64,000 nt of DNA, taken from contig BLSF01000054.1 in NCBI GenBank assembly GCA_012862575.1, forward strand, positions 124,001 through 188,000. The letters are read 5' to 3'. The position numbers and the translations under genes are program-made. The stretch is from Parietichytrium sp. I65-24A. Lineage: Eukaryota > Sar > Bigyra > Thraustochytrida > Thraustochytriidae. The stretch's first letter is position 1; each line of letters begins with the position of its first letter. The notes beneath the pieces were generated by a model that was not told the DNA's origin, did no database searches, and saw only the letters and a program-made list of their open reading frames with translations. Shown here one piece after another: positions 48,782 through 58,721 of this stretch.

Positions 48782-49638
48782 TCCACGCAATCAGCATACA
48801 CCGCGTACACCGCAGAAACCGTCCTTTGCGATGTACAGGCGAAGTGCTGCCCCGTCTCCTTGTCGTGAATGATCGATCGCAGTGCACAATGGACTTGCAC
48901 TTGGAGTTATTGCACCTGGCAACAGTCTTGGCCAACGGATCCCACTCAGCTACGCCCGGCTAGTGAATACACTAGCGTCTGGGGCGGGGGGTTGACTGTT
49001 GATAGCGGCTTGGTAGTGAGTTCTATTAGAGCGAGGAGAGGAGGGTGCCAGGTCGTGAGTGTTTTAAGTTTTGGTGATGGTATTTAGGGGTTTTGGTGGT
49101 TGGGTTTAAGTTTGGGGTGGAAGAAGAGTTGTTTCAGAAAGGGAAAGCGCAATTAGGACAGAGAAGTTCAATCGTTGTAAATGGGTACTACACGATGTAT
49201 TAAATGAAGAAACGAAAACTATTAAATTTGAGAAAAATTAATTCACTGATTTCGTTGAATGAAGACAGTCTCCGAATCGCAGAACAAAAGCCAGCGGTCC
49301 AATTAGCGAACAAACAATCAATTCTCTCCCCATCCGTAGCTGCAAATACCAAAAACAACTAAACACCAATCGAAGAGAACTGTTTTGCGCGACTTCCCAA
49401 CCGCTCCGATAACTACTAAAATACTACTAATGCCAAACGCGATTCTTTCACGTAACGAGGGACCCCTTGTCACGTCTCGCCGCGATACTTCTCAAACACA
49501 CTCAACACATCTCAACAACTCATCAACCCACAGCACAGTAGCAGTGGTGTCCGCGCAGACGCTCTCTAAGGTGCGCGCGTACGTGGATAGTAAGCGGACA
49601 TCTCCGTCATCGACCGATTTATCCATTCCTCCATCGAT

Positions 49639-49688
49639 CGTTCGTTCGTTCGTTCGTTCGTTCGTTCGGTCAAGGTCGGTCAAGGTCG
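49639..49688 (+). repeat. CGTT x7 followed by doubled CGGTCAAGGT upstream of cathepsin C
   Basis: Seven perfect CGTT units (49639-49666) run directly into two copies of a 10-mer ending eight bases before the ATG at 49696. Confidence 0.95.
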
Positions 49689-49695
49689 TGGCAGG

Positions 49696-51783
49696 ATGCG
49701 CTCGGCGGTGGCGGCATTTATTTTGGCGACGGCATGGAACGCGAGAAGCGGCAGAGGAGACCTTCCGGTGCACTGCATGGGCGATGAGATTCTGGGCGCG
49801 TGGACACTGAAGGTGAGCCTGCCGAGTGAGGCAGACAATTTGTACTCGGAGACGAGCGTGTGCGGGCACAAGCGGCCAGATGACTTTCGCAGCGCCATGG
49901 AGGATGGAGACGGCTTTGAGAATTGGTATTTGGCTCGGAAAGGGCTCGAGAATGAACAGACGGTGAAACGGTTTGCACTGTGTGTGCCAAATCTGAATGG
50001 GACATCCTCGAAGGTCTGCCCGCTTGGTAAGGGCGAATCGGCAAGTGTGGACAAGTGCTCGACTTTGAGCAAAGCCGACGGATGCATGGAGACGGAGTTC
50101 ACTTTGGTGTACGACGAAGGATTCTCGTTTAGCGCCAATCTTATGCACTCTGACTTGAGTACCAAATTTGTGGCGTTTTTCAAGTATTCCGCGGATTCCA
50201 AGCGGTCGTCTTATCCACGGCTGGAGGACCTCGAGTCGTTCACTTCTTACTGCGACGAAACCTTCACTGGATTTTGGTCTGCGCGGGGCGACCTTGTGAA
50301 GAAAGACGGTAAATTCTACCGCGGGTGCTTTGTGGGAAGCAAGTCGGAGAAGGTGGCGCCACACTCTTCTGAGATGAGAGGAAGTGGTTCCGGTTCTGTA
50401 GACCATCAATACCTCGTTTCCCCTGGTGCCGGCGCTGGGTCCCTGCTGCAGGTGGGCGAGCAGAGCGCCACCTCACTTGCCGTTTCCCAGCGAGCCAAGG
50501 TGAAGAACATGGCCCGTCTGAACACCTTCTTGGACCAGACGTTGGAAATTTCCCGAGAGTTTGTTGACCGCGTGAACCATGCAGACCTTGGTTGGACGGC
50601 TTCCATGGAATCTGCAGAGCTCTTCAACAAGAACAAGGTTGGTGACTCGCTGTCAAGGATGGGCGTTAAAACTGTTACACACGGAGTTTCAAATATGATG
50701 GCCTTGCGGTCCAGATTTTTGGCCATGACTCGGGGCGGTGACATGTCTTTTGCCGATAGCCACACCAAAGGCACGTCGGACTCCAGCGACGGCGCGCTCG
50801 CTGAGACGAAGGCGATGATGGCTACTCTAGAGAAGAACGAGCTCTTTCTCCAAGTTGCCAACACGGAGGAAGAGAAATCCGAAGATCGCTTGGAGACTGC
50901 GTGTGCACTTGAGACCCTGGGCCCAAAATTCTCCTGGCTAGACGAAAAAGACACTGGATGTCCCGGTGTAGTCGGCGCTGCAGAGGATCAAGGCTCTTGT
51001 GGGTCGTGCTATGCGTTCGCTGCGGCTCATGCAGCTACCGCGCGATTGCGTATTGCCTCGCACCCGTCAAGCTCATGTCAGTCGGATGACTCGCGTCGCG
51101 ATACATCTATCTTGAACGTGGAGCTTTCGCCGCAGTCAATTTTGGATTGCTCATACGCAAATCAGGCTTGTGACGGAGGGTATCCCTTTCTGGGAGCATA
51201 CCATGCCTTTGCGGAGGGACTCTACAACATTTCTTGTGATCCATACCTGAAATCGTCGCGAACCTGCGCAGCAAAAGACAGCTCCTGCAAAAAGTACTAT
51301 GCCAGTGACATCAAGTACGCCGGGGGCAGTTATGGGTATGGTACTACAATGCACGATATGATGGTGGACCTCATGTTGTACGGTCCGCTCACGGTAGCCA
51401 TAGATGCACAGCCCGATCTGCAGCTTTACTCTGGAGGCGTTTTCAGCTCAGTGTGGGGCAAATCGCATGACACTATTCAGACCGCGCATAGTTTTTGGCA
51501 GAAGACAACTCATGCCATCATGCTTGTCGGATGGGACACGGTTGAAAGCCGCGGAGAGCAAGTCCCGGTGTGGATTATTCAAAACTCCTGGGGCAAAAAT
51601 TGGGGTGAGAGCGGGATTTTCAAGGTCCGGCGGGGCATCGATGACATTGCAGTGGAAACCATGCCTGTGTCTATCAGATTCTCCGACAAGCCAGTGAGCA
51701 AAGTTGGCATCCAGAAACTCAGCGCTTATAACGCTTGCGTGGAGAAGGCCAAGAAGGAGGCTACTGCTGCAACAAAGTCTTGA
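49696..51783 (+). CDS. CTSC: Cathepsin C / dipeptidyl peptidase 1 (peptidase C1)
   Basis: This 695-residue protein starts with a signal peptide (about 1-20) followed by the exclusion-domain opening GDLPVHCMGDEILGAWTL, the mark of cathepsin C, which makes it clip dipeptides from N-termini. The papain-fold domain begins about 420. The catalytic cysteine is C438 in QGSCGSCYAFAAA, the histidine H606 in THAIMLVGW and the asparagine N630 in QNSWGKNWGE. The DCSYANQACDGGYP loop is also typical. It is longer than the human enzyme (463 aa), with an extended, Ser-rich region between exclusion and catalytic domains (about 215-415), as in protist DPAPs. It probably acts in lysosome-like or secretory compartments. 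The catalytic residues are intact. Confidence 0.95.
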   Translation: MRSAVAAFILATAWNARSGRGDLPVHCMGDEILGAWTLKVSLPSEADNLYSETSVCGHKRPDDFRSAMEDGDGFENWYLARKGLENEQTVKRFALCVPNLNGTSSKVCPLGKGESASVDKCSTLSKADGCMETEFTLVYDEGFSFSANLMHSDLSTKFVAFFKYSADSKRSSYPRLEDLESFTSYCDETFTGFWSARGDLVKKDGKFYRGCFVGSKSEKVAPHSSEMRGSGSGSVDHQYLVSPGAGAGSLLQVGEQSATSLAVSQRAKVKNMARLNTFLDQTLEISREFVDRVNHADLGWTASMESAELFNKNKVGDSLSRMGVKTVTHGVSNMMALRSRFLAMTRGGDMSFADSHTKGTSDSSDGALAETKAMMATLEKNELFLQVANTEEEKSEDRLETACALETLGPKFSWLDEKDTGCPGVVGAAEDQGSCGSCYAFAAAHAATARLRIASHPSSSCQSDDSRRDTSILNVELSPQSILDCSYANQACDGGYPFLGAYHAFAEGLYNISCDPYLKSSRTCAAKDSSCKKYYASDIKYAGGSYGYGTTMHDMMVDLMLYGPLTVAIDAQPDLQLYSGGVFSSVWGKSHDTIQTAHSFWQKTTHAIMLVGWDTVESRGEQVPVWIIQNSWGKNWGESGIFKVRRGIDDIAVETMPVSIRFSDKPVSKVGIQKLSAYNACVEKAKKEATAATKS

Positions 51784-52336
51784 AGAGCGAGACGCTTTGA
51801 CCTGGAGTGCAGCGTCGTCCTTGTCCCTGCGTGTGCATTTGCTTGCACGAATTGCCCATGCTGGCTCAACTGGCCCAACTTGCAATTGCTTTTTATTTCC
51901 TCTTTCGCAAAGTTTCTTTACACCTTTTCGTTTAAATAGTTCTGGAGCATTTTGCTTCTATCTTGTTTATTTTGGGTCATTTTTGTACACACGTTGGATG
52001 CAAGTGATTTCTCACGTATTTCCAGGCAGAAATCAAGTGTGAGTGTGAATGTGTGTGAATCTCTCAACTCTGAACACCACCACCACCACCCATCGCACGA
52101 ACAAGTGCGCCCAAAACGACAAATAACAAACTAATACAAGAAATAATGAAAACTGCTCATTTAATAGAGAAACGAAGGGAACTATGTCTTGTTTGTGTCA
52201 GTTATTCTCAGTCAAGAACCGTTTGCAGGTCGCGAATGTCGTTTTACATTTGCGCGCAGAGTTTATGTCTATCAGACGATCAAAAACAGTTGCAGAAGTC
52301 AAATGGCGGGCAGAGGATCAGATTCCGCCACCGAAT
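51784..52336. other. Convergent 3' intergenic region
   Basis: This is an AT-rich spacer between the cathepsin C and sulfotransferase stops, with a short CAC run (about 52077-52091). No gene was seen. Confidence 0.6.
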
Positions 52337-55027
52337 TTACGCGAGGGCAAGCCACTTGGGAAAGGCAAAGTCGTCGTATTGGTCCCCTTTCAGCTTGTCG
52401 GGAATAGGCGCCACAGGGGTGTATACAATGTGAGAGGCCGTGAGCGTCTCACGCAGCTGACGACTCCAGGGCTGGAAAAAGCGACCCAGTTTGGCCCGAA
52501 GTTCTATGGATGGTTTGTTCTTGTGCGACGGTTTACTTGCTTTGCTATACTCGCCAAGCACGTAAAAGCCGTCCACAAGGTGTGGATTGTATTCGTGATG
52601 TTTTTTGGTGCTATTCAAGCCGTTGAACGTCTCTAAATTATAGACCACAGCTTGAGGGTACACCTTGAAGTGTTTGGAGAAGATGACCATGATATTCTCG
52701 TCTGGGAAGGCCTGGCGCCATTTCTCCAGCCAAACGATGTAGAGGCTGTGCAAGATCCCGCGATACACCTGGTAATCCAGCGGGCTGCTGCCGTGCATTG
52801 AGCTCACGTCCAGCGAAAAAGATGCGGCCAGCCGATCAAACCTCGACTCGAGGTCGGAAAATGTGCAGTTGTCATATTGGTGGTACATGCCAGAGCACAT
52901 CTGAAAGTAGCTAGAGATGAAGCGGTCCACGGGGTCTCGAAACATAAACACGAGGCGCGTGGACGGCACAAATCGCATCATGTCGTTCGGCTCGGCCAAA
53001 TCCATGTAGGCGGGAGTCTTTTCGAATGTGAGAGACTTGCGATGCGAGAACCCGTAGTAAGCGAGATTTCCAAGAGAATGGTATTTTTCCCACCAGGTTG
53101 TCAGGTACGGCGATTGAGCGCGTAGCTCGTTCCAGACGAACATTTTTGGGCCAGGTTGTTTCTTGAGGACGTTGGTGGCAGCGTGGCTGTTGAATGTCAT
53201 GGCAGATCGACGGATCCGATCACAGGGCGGGCGGTCCCATCCTTGGCCGCGATCCATGCAATCAAAAAAGTGGACTTCGACTCCGCCGTCGAGCCGCCGC
53301 GAGTAAGGGTTCATGTTGAGCCACACTGCGAGCTCATCGGTGCCAGCCTTTTGTGCTCCTAGCACGACAAAGGAAGGCAGACAACGACCGACCGACCTGG
53401 TCAGGTGCTTCTTCTCCTCAGGGGTAACGGTTTTCTTGGTGCGCAAGCAATACCCGGCGTCCACAATGGTTTCCGAAGTGAGCGGCGAGGCCTCCTTGAC
53501 GCCGCTCCACATGAGGCTGTCCAGGTCCTCTTGCGGCACGTTTTCGTCCGAGTTGAGGCCGCTGTATCGGCCGAAAGCAGCTTTAGCGAGGTTGGAGAAT
53601 TCGCTAAAGTTATCAAAGTGAGGATAGTGGAGCGCGCGCAGGACTCGATGGTTGACGATGAGAGATAATTGGCTCATGAGGGCTTTGTCCGGGAGAGCCA
53701 GCGAGGTCCACTTGACCAGGTTGGAAGACAGTCTAGCCATGGAAGACTTGCTCTTGTGTACGCTGTCAAGCTTGGCTTCGACTTCGCGCACAGGCCGACC
53801 GCTGAGATCAGCCAGGGTTTTAAGAGTAAAGTCAGAGGGCTCGGAAATGTCTTCCGCCCGCATGATGTACCCACCCACCGACTGCCTCCGAAGATAGCTC
53901 GGCTCGAGGAGGAGGCCATACACCATGGACCACACCTGCGCTGCTCTCATTGGCGTAATGTCTTGGATCATGCAAGGTCTTGCGTTTTGGATGTTTTTCA
54001 TAGAGAACGGGGCCGGCAAGATGTTCTTGATCCACATGAGTCCAAGCCAAAGGTTATTGGTAGGTTTTTGGTCGTAAAAATCTTGTGCTTGGGTCGGCGA
54101 GGTGGTCTGCTGAATGGTCCAGCGCCGTATTCTAGCTAGACAGAGTTTGTCGATCACATCTTCGTCCACGAGCGGAGGTCCGACTTGCCCAAGCAGCATC
54201 TCGTGTTCGTCGAAGGCAGAATCGAGCGCGTTCGAGACGCTCATCACGCTGTCGAGGTTGATATCGAGTCGGTTTGCCGCATTGGCGAAGAAAGGCATTA
54301 AGAAAACGGCATGCGGCAGAACAATGCCGGGCGTTCTATCAGGATTCGCAGCTCTGCGGTCGGCCAACGTTTTGACAATGCCGTCTACCAATTCTTGAAC
54401 AGCGATTCTCGTTTCAAGCGGGATTTCAGAATATTCGTAGTCCACACGCTTGGTGTGATTGAGCACTGCCGCCACCACGCTAAACGGCAAGATCTCGGCA
54501 CTGTCTTTAGGCATCTCCACATCCAGACCGAGGTCCTTGAACTCCGCTAGAAACCCGCCCACCGCGTTGCACAGTTTCGCGCCCCACCCAAGCACTACGA
54601 ACGCGTCCGCCTTCTTCCCAACCACATGGCCAAACACGCGGAGGTCTTCCAGCGTCTCCAGCTCCTGCACCTCGCCGTCGTCCAGCTCCACTTCCGATGT
54701 CGTGTGCATCACGGCCCAATCCACCTGCTCCACTTGGCCGCCCGACTTTCTCCCCGGGTACTCGTGGAATTCTGAGCTCGACAATCGGATCCCAATGCGG
54801 GCCACGCTTCCGCGCCCAGATCCCAACCTTGCATTCTCAAACAGAATGATGCCCAGCCCCACCAACACGAAGATACCAAACGTAAGCCGCCGCGACTCGC
54901 CTTTCCCGCGCTCGCCTTTCAACCGCTTCCACCACTCCATGCTCCTCGCTCTGCGTCCCCGCTCCTCCTTCTCTTTCTCCTTTCCCCACACTTGCAAGCG
55001 GCCCAATACCCCCGCAGGAACAACCAT
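52337..55027 (-). CDS. Type II membrane sulfotransferase with long N-terminal extension
   Basis: The ATG at 55027 gives 896 residues; M30 (54940) is an alternative start. Basic residues precede one membrane helix (about 48-64), a type II Golgi topology. The C-terminal third is a PAPS-dependent sulfotransferase: the 5'-phosphosulfate loop FVVLGAQKAGTDELAVWL (about 555-572) and the 3'-phosphate motif RLVFMFRDPVDRFISSYF (about 693-710), with EKTPAYMD between them. Such enzymes transfer sulfate from PAPS onto sugars, as in heparan or galactan sulfation. The roughly 450 residues between the helix and the PAPS loop match no domain I know. Sulfated polysaccharide in a cell coat is a plausible product but unproven. 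Confidence 0.85.
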   Translation of the reverse strand: MVVPAGVLGRLQVWGKEKEKEERGRRARSMEWWKRLKGERGKGESRRLTFGIFVLVGLGIILFENARLGSGRGSVARIGIRLSSSEFHEYPGRKSGGQVEQVDWAVMHTTSEVELDDGEVQELETLEDLRVFGHVVGKKADAFVVLGWGAKLCNAVGGFLAEFKDLGLDVEMPKDSAEILPFSVVAAVLNHTKRVDYEYSEIPLETRIAVQELVDGIVKTLADRRAANPDRTPGIVLPHAVFLMPFFANAANRLDINLDSVMSVSNALDSAFDEHEMLLGQVGPPLVDEDVIDKLCLARIRRWTIQQTTSPTQAQDFYDQKPTNNLWLGLMWIKNILPAPFSMKNIQNARPCMIQDITPMRAAQVWSMVYGLLLEPSYLRRQSVGGYIMRAEDISEPSDFTLKTLADLSGRPVREVEAKLDSVHKSKSSMARLSSNLVKWTSLALPDKALMSQLSLIVNHRVLRALHYPHFDNFSEFSNLAKAAFGRYSGLNSDENVPQEDLDSLMWSGVKEASPLTSETIVDAGYCLRTKKTVTPEEKKHLTRSVGRCLPSFVVLGAQKAGTDELAVWLNMNPYSRRLDGGVEVHFFDCMDRGQGWDRPPCDRIRRSAMTFNSHAATNVLKKQPGPKMFVWNELRAQSPYLTTWWEKYHSLGNLAYYGFSHRKSLTFEKTPAYMDLAEPNDMMRFVPSTRLVFMFRDPVDRFISSYFQMCSGMYHQYDNCTFSDLESRFDRLAASFSLDVSSMHGSSPLDYQVYRGILHSLYIVWLEKWRQAFPDENIMVIFSKHFKVYPQAVVYNLETFNGLNSTKKHHEYNPHLVDGFYVLGEYSKASKPSHKNKPSIELRAKLGRFFQPWSRQLRETLTASHIVYTPVAPIPDKLKGDQYDDFAFPKWLALA

Positions 55028-57143
55028 CCGCGAGGACCCCCCGCACCTAAGCGTACCAAACGCCCCCCAACGTCCGCACCTTACGCCTCTGCGCCACTCG
55101 AGCCTCTAACTCCAAGCAGCTGCGCAGCTACAAACACTGCTGTGTGTGCGTGCGGACAGTGCGACTTGTGGGTGTCTTGCTGCGGGACTTGTGGGACTGT
55201 TTGCGGTGAGTGAGAGTGCGCTGTGAGTTGTGTGAGTGAGTGAGTGAGAGAGTGAGAGAGTGAGAGAGTGAGGGAGGACACTTTTTGTGCTTGCTTTCCT
55301 TTCTTTCCTTTCCTTTCCACTTTTATTCTCTCTCTCTCTCTTTCTTTCTGCTGTTTCTCAATCAGGATGTCTCTCACTCAAAAGGTTCCCACCACGCGCT
55401 TACTATAAACGATAGCCCTTCCTTGTGCGCAGCGCTATCTACCGACTCGGATAGCAATGTGCTTACGGTACGTCCTTAGTGAAGCTGTAGGCGCTACGGC
55501 TTGGTGTAGTGGACTGTGTAGACAGTGCGACAAAGAGAGGTGCACAGGATCGTAGTAATACTAGGACCAAAGGATATAGAAAGATTAGGCCAAATGGTAG
55601 GAAGGGTTTCAACCTTCGATCGGAGAGGAAAGCTTATACCAATTAGTAGAACTCTGCCTCGACTGGTCGGAGTCTAACTGCTGGATAGAGGAGTGGTAGG
55701 ACACTGGTAGATGGTGAATGCGTTCCGAAGACCCTCGCTACTAAGCAGGAGCTCCACAAAAGAGGAACAACGGACGTGCAAATAAAACCCGAATACGATG
55801 GATAATGTCTATGAATAACTTTACCTTACATTGTCTTGTAAGAAACAATTCCTGCTCGTCAAGTTCGGATGGTCGTACGCTTTATAATAGCTCGTTCTAA
55901 TAGTCAGGTGAACAGTACAGGTGAAATCGTCTCGCAAACGGTGCGATAGGAGTGGACTAATCTGTCCTTACAAGTACCCCAGCTGCAAGCCAGTTTGATT
56001 GCTAGCCTTTAGCTTCTAATGTACCACTATGAGTTACCTTAACAGTGAGCAACTGTCTGCTTTGGGAGTTGTGTAGCAACACGATTCCAAACTGTGTGTA
56101 CTGAGAGTGAGTTCAATACTATCCTGTTACTATGTGCACTCCTATGTAACGGATTGGCTGGAGAAGTCGTATGGTGAATCGTAACTGTCGCCTATGACAG
56201 CAGGGCTTACGAGAAAGGTGTATGACTCGTCTAGGGAAGTTTTAGGAAGCTCTACCGCATTCTGCGAAGCACTAGGATAGGGTAAGGAGAGTTAGAGGCC
56301 GTTAAAAAACTGCATGAGCTCATCTGAACTCTTGGAACGACATCAGTTAAAACTCTCTCGTAACTCAGCCGCGAGCCGCGCGGTTAACTGTTCTCACTGT
56401 CAATGAAGAGGATCTCCTGTACCGGTATCGTCGGTTTTATTGCAAATTGCAGTCTTCAGTGCAAATCTCGCAAGGGTTCTATTACTGGAGACGGCAAGAC
56501 AGTTCCTAGGTAGCGGAAGTGTCGAAAGATCCCATCTGTCATCAGAGATACATTAGTCATATGTCGAGCAAAAGAGTCGCCGTGCAATTTAGTATACTCT
56601 ATCGCTTGTACTCCTTTGAGCAGCCAGGCTTTTGCACCAACGCTCGTGCTTTGCTGGCCGTTTTCCCTCCGTTTTCCCTTTTCGAGGGAAATCGAGTCAA
56701 CTGCCAGCGAGCTGGTGGTTTTGCTGCTCTGACTACGATGAATTAACCCTGGAAGCCGACCTGAAGTTGCAACGGTCGGAGTTGCGAAACCACCTCAGGC
56801 GCTGATGCTTTACACGCGGAGAGATTCGATGCACTGGGGTTGTCTTTCCACCACGATGAGAGCAGCGTTATGCAATGCAGCGAACGAACGAACGTTGCGG
56901 AAATTACTCGCTTACTGCACCCAACTGCACCTGATTATCCTCGTTGGCATGGCAAATGGGGTTTGAAGAGAATGCAGGAGTCATGCCGTGACCCTAAAGG
57001 GGTCGCTTTTGCGAATCCACGATGCAGCAGTTTTATGCTTAACGGCACCAGACACTCACACCGGTGTGTGTGTGTGTGTTTGTGAGTGGGCCCATAGACA
57101 CTCTACAGCGACGCCTTGGCACCGCTGCTGCCGCCGCCGCTGC
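55028..57143. other. Gene-free 2.1 kb spacer
   Basis: The left end carries a TGAG/GAGAG tract (about 55217-55275) and CT-rich runs upstream of the sulfotransferase. From about 55380 to 56520 no frame exceeds background, and short GATAGC/GCTATC inverted repeats occur near 55410-55454. A GT run lies at about 57063-57080. No tRNA or known RNA was recognised. Confidence 0.5.
55217..55275. repeat. TGAG/GAGAG simple repeat upstream of sulfotransferase
   Basis: TGAG units grade into GAGAGTGA units about 190-250 bases upstream of the sulfotransferase ATG. Confidence 0.85.
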
Positions 57144-58010
57144 TCAAAATTCTTCCGGGGGAATGAGCGCCTTCCCCTGCTTGATTGCATCTGCCAGGCT
57201 TTGATATCGCTGAAAGCTTGTCGGAGAGGTGTTTTCGTTTGGGTCAATCAACCTGGCCCATGTGTCGCGAAACTCGGGCTTGGGTATATCTCTGCCGCCG
57301 TACTTTTCAAATTCTGCCATGTAATTCACGCGGAGCCCCCAGTACCAGAGCTCGTATCCACATTCGCGGAGCAAGCTGGCGACCACTTTGGTGAGCAGGG
57401 ATCCGCAGCTGCGGCGATCCCTTTTGAACGCACACATGGAGTAGTCGTGGAATCCGCGGCCGACAGCGTAGCCAGCCGTGACTGCTACGAGCTCACCGTG
57501 CTCCCACATTTCGAACACTGCATGGTGCACGAGGCTTTGCTCGCCTCTGCACACCATCTGCTTGAACATTTCCGCCAGCTCCTCCTCGTACCACGTCATT
57601 CCGTGCATCTCCTCATGCGCTCTGGCTAGCTTGCTCGTACTCCCTGCGAGGTCCTTATTCACGGACAATGTGAACTCGCGAGCGTGCCTTTTCACTTTGC
57701 GAGACTTTGCAACTTGAGCCTGCGATACTTTCCTCAGGTCCAGGCAGAAGCGCAGCTCCGGGTTGGCGCACGCCACGAACGGGCTGCCACTCGGCAGCGG
57801 GAAGATGGCCAATCTCAGCAGCTCTTCCACCCACGCCCGCGCCGCCGGGTCCGTGCGGACGCGCAGCTGTGGGCCGCTCTGCGAACCCGAACTCTGCGAA
57901 CTCTGCGAGCGCACAGGTTCCACGAGGCCCACCACGAAGATGAAGTCTCCACCGGCGCAGATGAGACCGAGCCCCACCGGGCTTCCGAAGCGCAGGACCG
58001 TGGGCTCCAT
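57144..58010 (-). CDS. Leucyl/phenylalanyl-tRNA-protein transferase homologue (Aat family)
   Basis: The ATG at 58010 gives 288 residues; upstream the frame opens only at GTG inside a repeat. The Aat pattern is clear: AIFPLPSGSPF then PELRFCLDL (about 68-92), KSRKVKRHAREFTLSVN (about 102-118), HEEMHGMTWYEEE, VFEMWEHGELVAVTAGYAVG (about 165-184), ELWYWGLRVNYMAEF (about 220-234) and DIPKPEFRDTWARL. Bacterial Aat attaches Leu or Phe to N-terminal Lys/Arg, feeding ClpS/ClpAP. Here E167 aligns with E. coli E156, but the E. coli D186/Q188 segment reads YWG, so the same chemistry is not assured. Two unusual N-terminal features are a Ser/Gln linker (35-48) and the absence of a clear transit peptide. 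Eukaryotic copies are plausibly of bacterial or plastid origin. Confidence 0.85.
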   Translation of the reverse strand: MEPTVLRFGSPVGLGLICAGGDFIFVVGLVEPVRSQSSQSSGSQSGPQLRVRTDPAARAWVEELLRLAIFPLPSGSPFVACANPELRFCLDLRKVSQAQVAKSRKVKRHAREFTLSVNKDLAGSTSKLARAHEEMHGMTWYEEELAEMFKQMVCRGEQSLVHHAVFEMWEHGELVAVTAGYAVGRGFHDYSMCAFKRDRRSCGSLLTKVVASLLRECGYELWYWGLRVNYMAEFEKYGGRDIPKPEFRDTWARLIDPNENTSPTSFQRYQSLADAIKQGKALIPPEEF

Positions 58011-58721
58011 CCCGCGCGCTTGCTTCTTGCTCCTTGCTCCTTGCTCCTTGCTCGTTGTTCCTTGTTCGTTGTTCCTTGGCCGCTCTGCACTGCACTGCAC
58101 TGCACTGCGTTGCGCTGCACTGCTGTAGTCTGCTTTGGGTTTGGGCTTCTTGCTCTGGGATTGGGCAGGATGGGCTCAGTCAAGTGTTACTGTTTGGTGG
58201 GCGAAATGGCTACGAATGCGGTCCCGACCACCTTGCGGCATGCGGCGCGGTCGTTCGGCGCTTTGGATGAGAGTTGCGGGTCGTAGCGGCCGTTGTTGCG
58301 TGGTGTGCATGCAAGCAAGCGAGCTTGATGCTTGATGCTTGTTGCATGTCGCAAGTTGCATGTTGCATGTTGCTTGAGTTCTTTCCTGGAGACGAGGTCG
58401 GGAGCATCGTATGTTTGATGATGGGGTAGGTCAAGTCATGCCTCGCGGAGGGCGCGTTGTTGGCCGCGCTAGCATGGCTTCTTCGTTCAAAGGAATCATC
58501 GAGCTCGTCTTGAGAGGTGGGGAAATCCGGATCGATTGGCCCCAGGGAGGTTAATGAAGCCAAGTAGATAAATGTCAATAATGTTGTGTTCAGAATTCAT
58601 TTACAGTGAGTTCAGGCCAAAAGCATTTTTATTTTTCCAAGGTAGGTGCAAAGAAATGGGCGGCAAGAGCGTTTTTGCTCTTGGGCTTTGTCGTTGTTGT
58701 CGTCGTCGTCGTCTCGCGAGT
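58011..58721. promoter_or_regulatory. Region upstream of Aat homologue
   Basis: It holds a 7-bp CTTGCTC-type tract (about 58022-58078) and a 5-bp TGCAC tract (about 58086-58125) just before the Aat start, then sequence without gene features up to the methyltransferase stop. Confidence 0.5.
58022..58125. repeat. CTTGCTC-type and TGCAC-type tandem repeats at Aat start
   Basis: Degenerate 7-mers (58022-58078) and 5-mers (58086-58125) occupy most of the first 115 bases upstream of the Aat ATG. Confidence 0.9.

Larger units (their letters stand above)
48685..49695. promoter_or_regulatory. Divergent intergenic region TTLL9/cathepsin C
   Basis: It contains an ACACAATAC-type repeat near TTLL9 (about 48731-48781), GTGTCCGCGC (49547-49556) and two tandem repeats before the cathepsin C start. 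No gene was seen. Confidence 0.5.

Noticed and set aside
57684-58286. 200-codon plus-strand frame opposite the Aat homologue
   Set aside because: It is an antisense shadow; conserved motifs are all on the minus strand.
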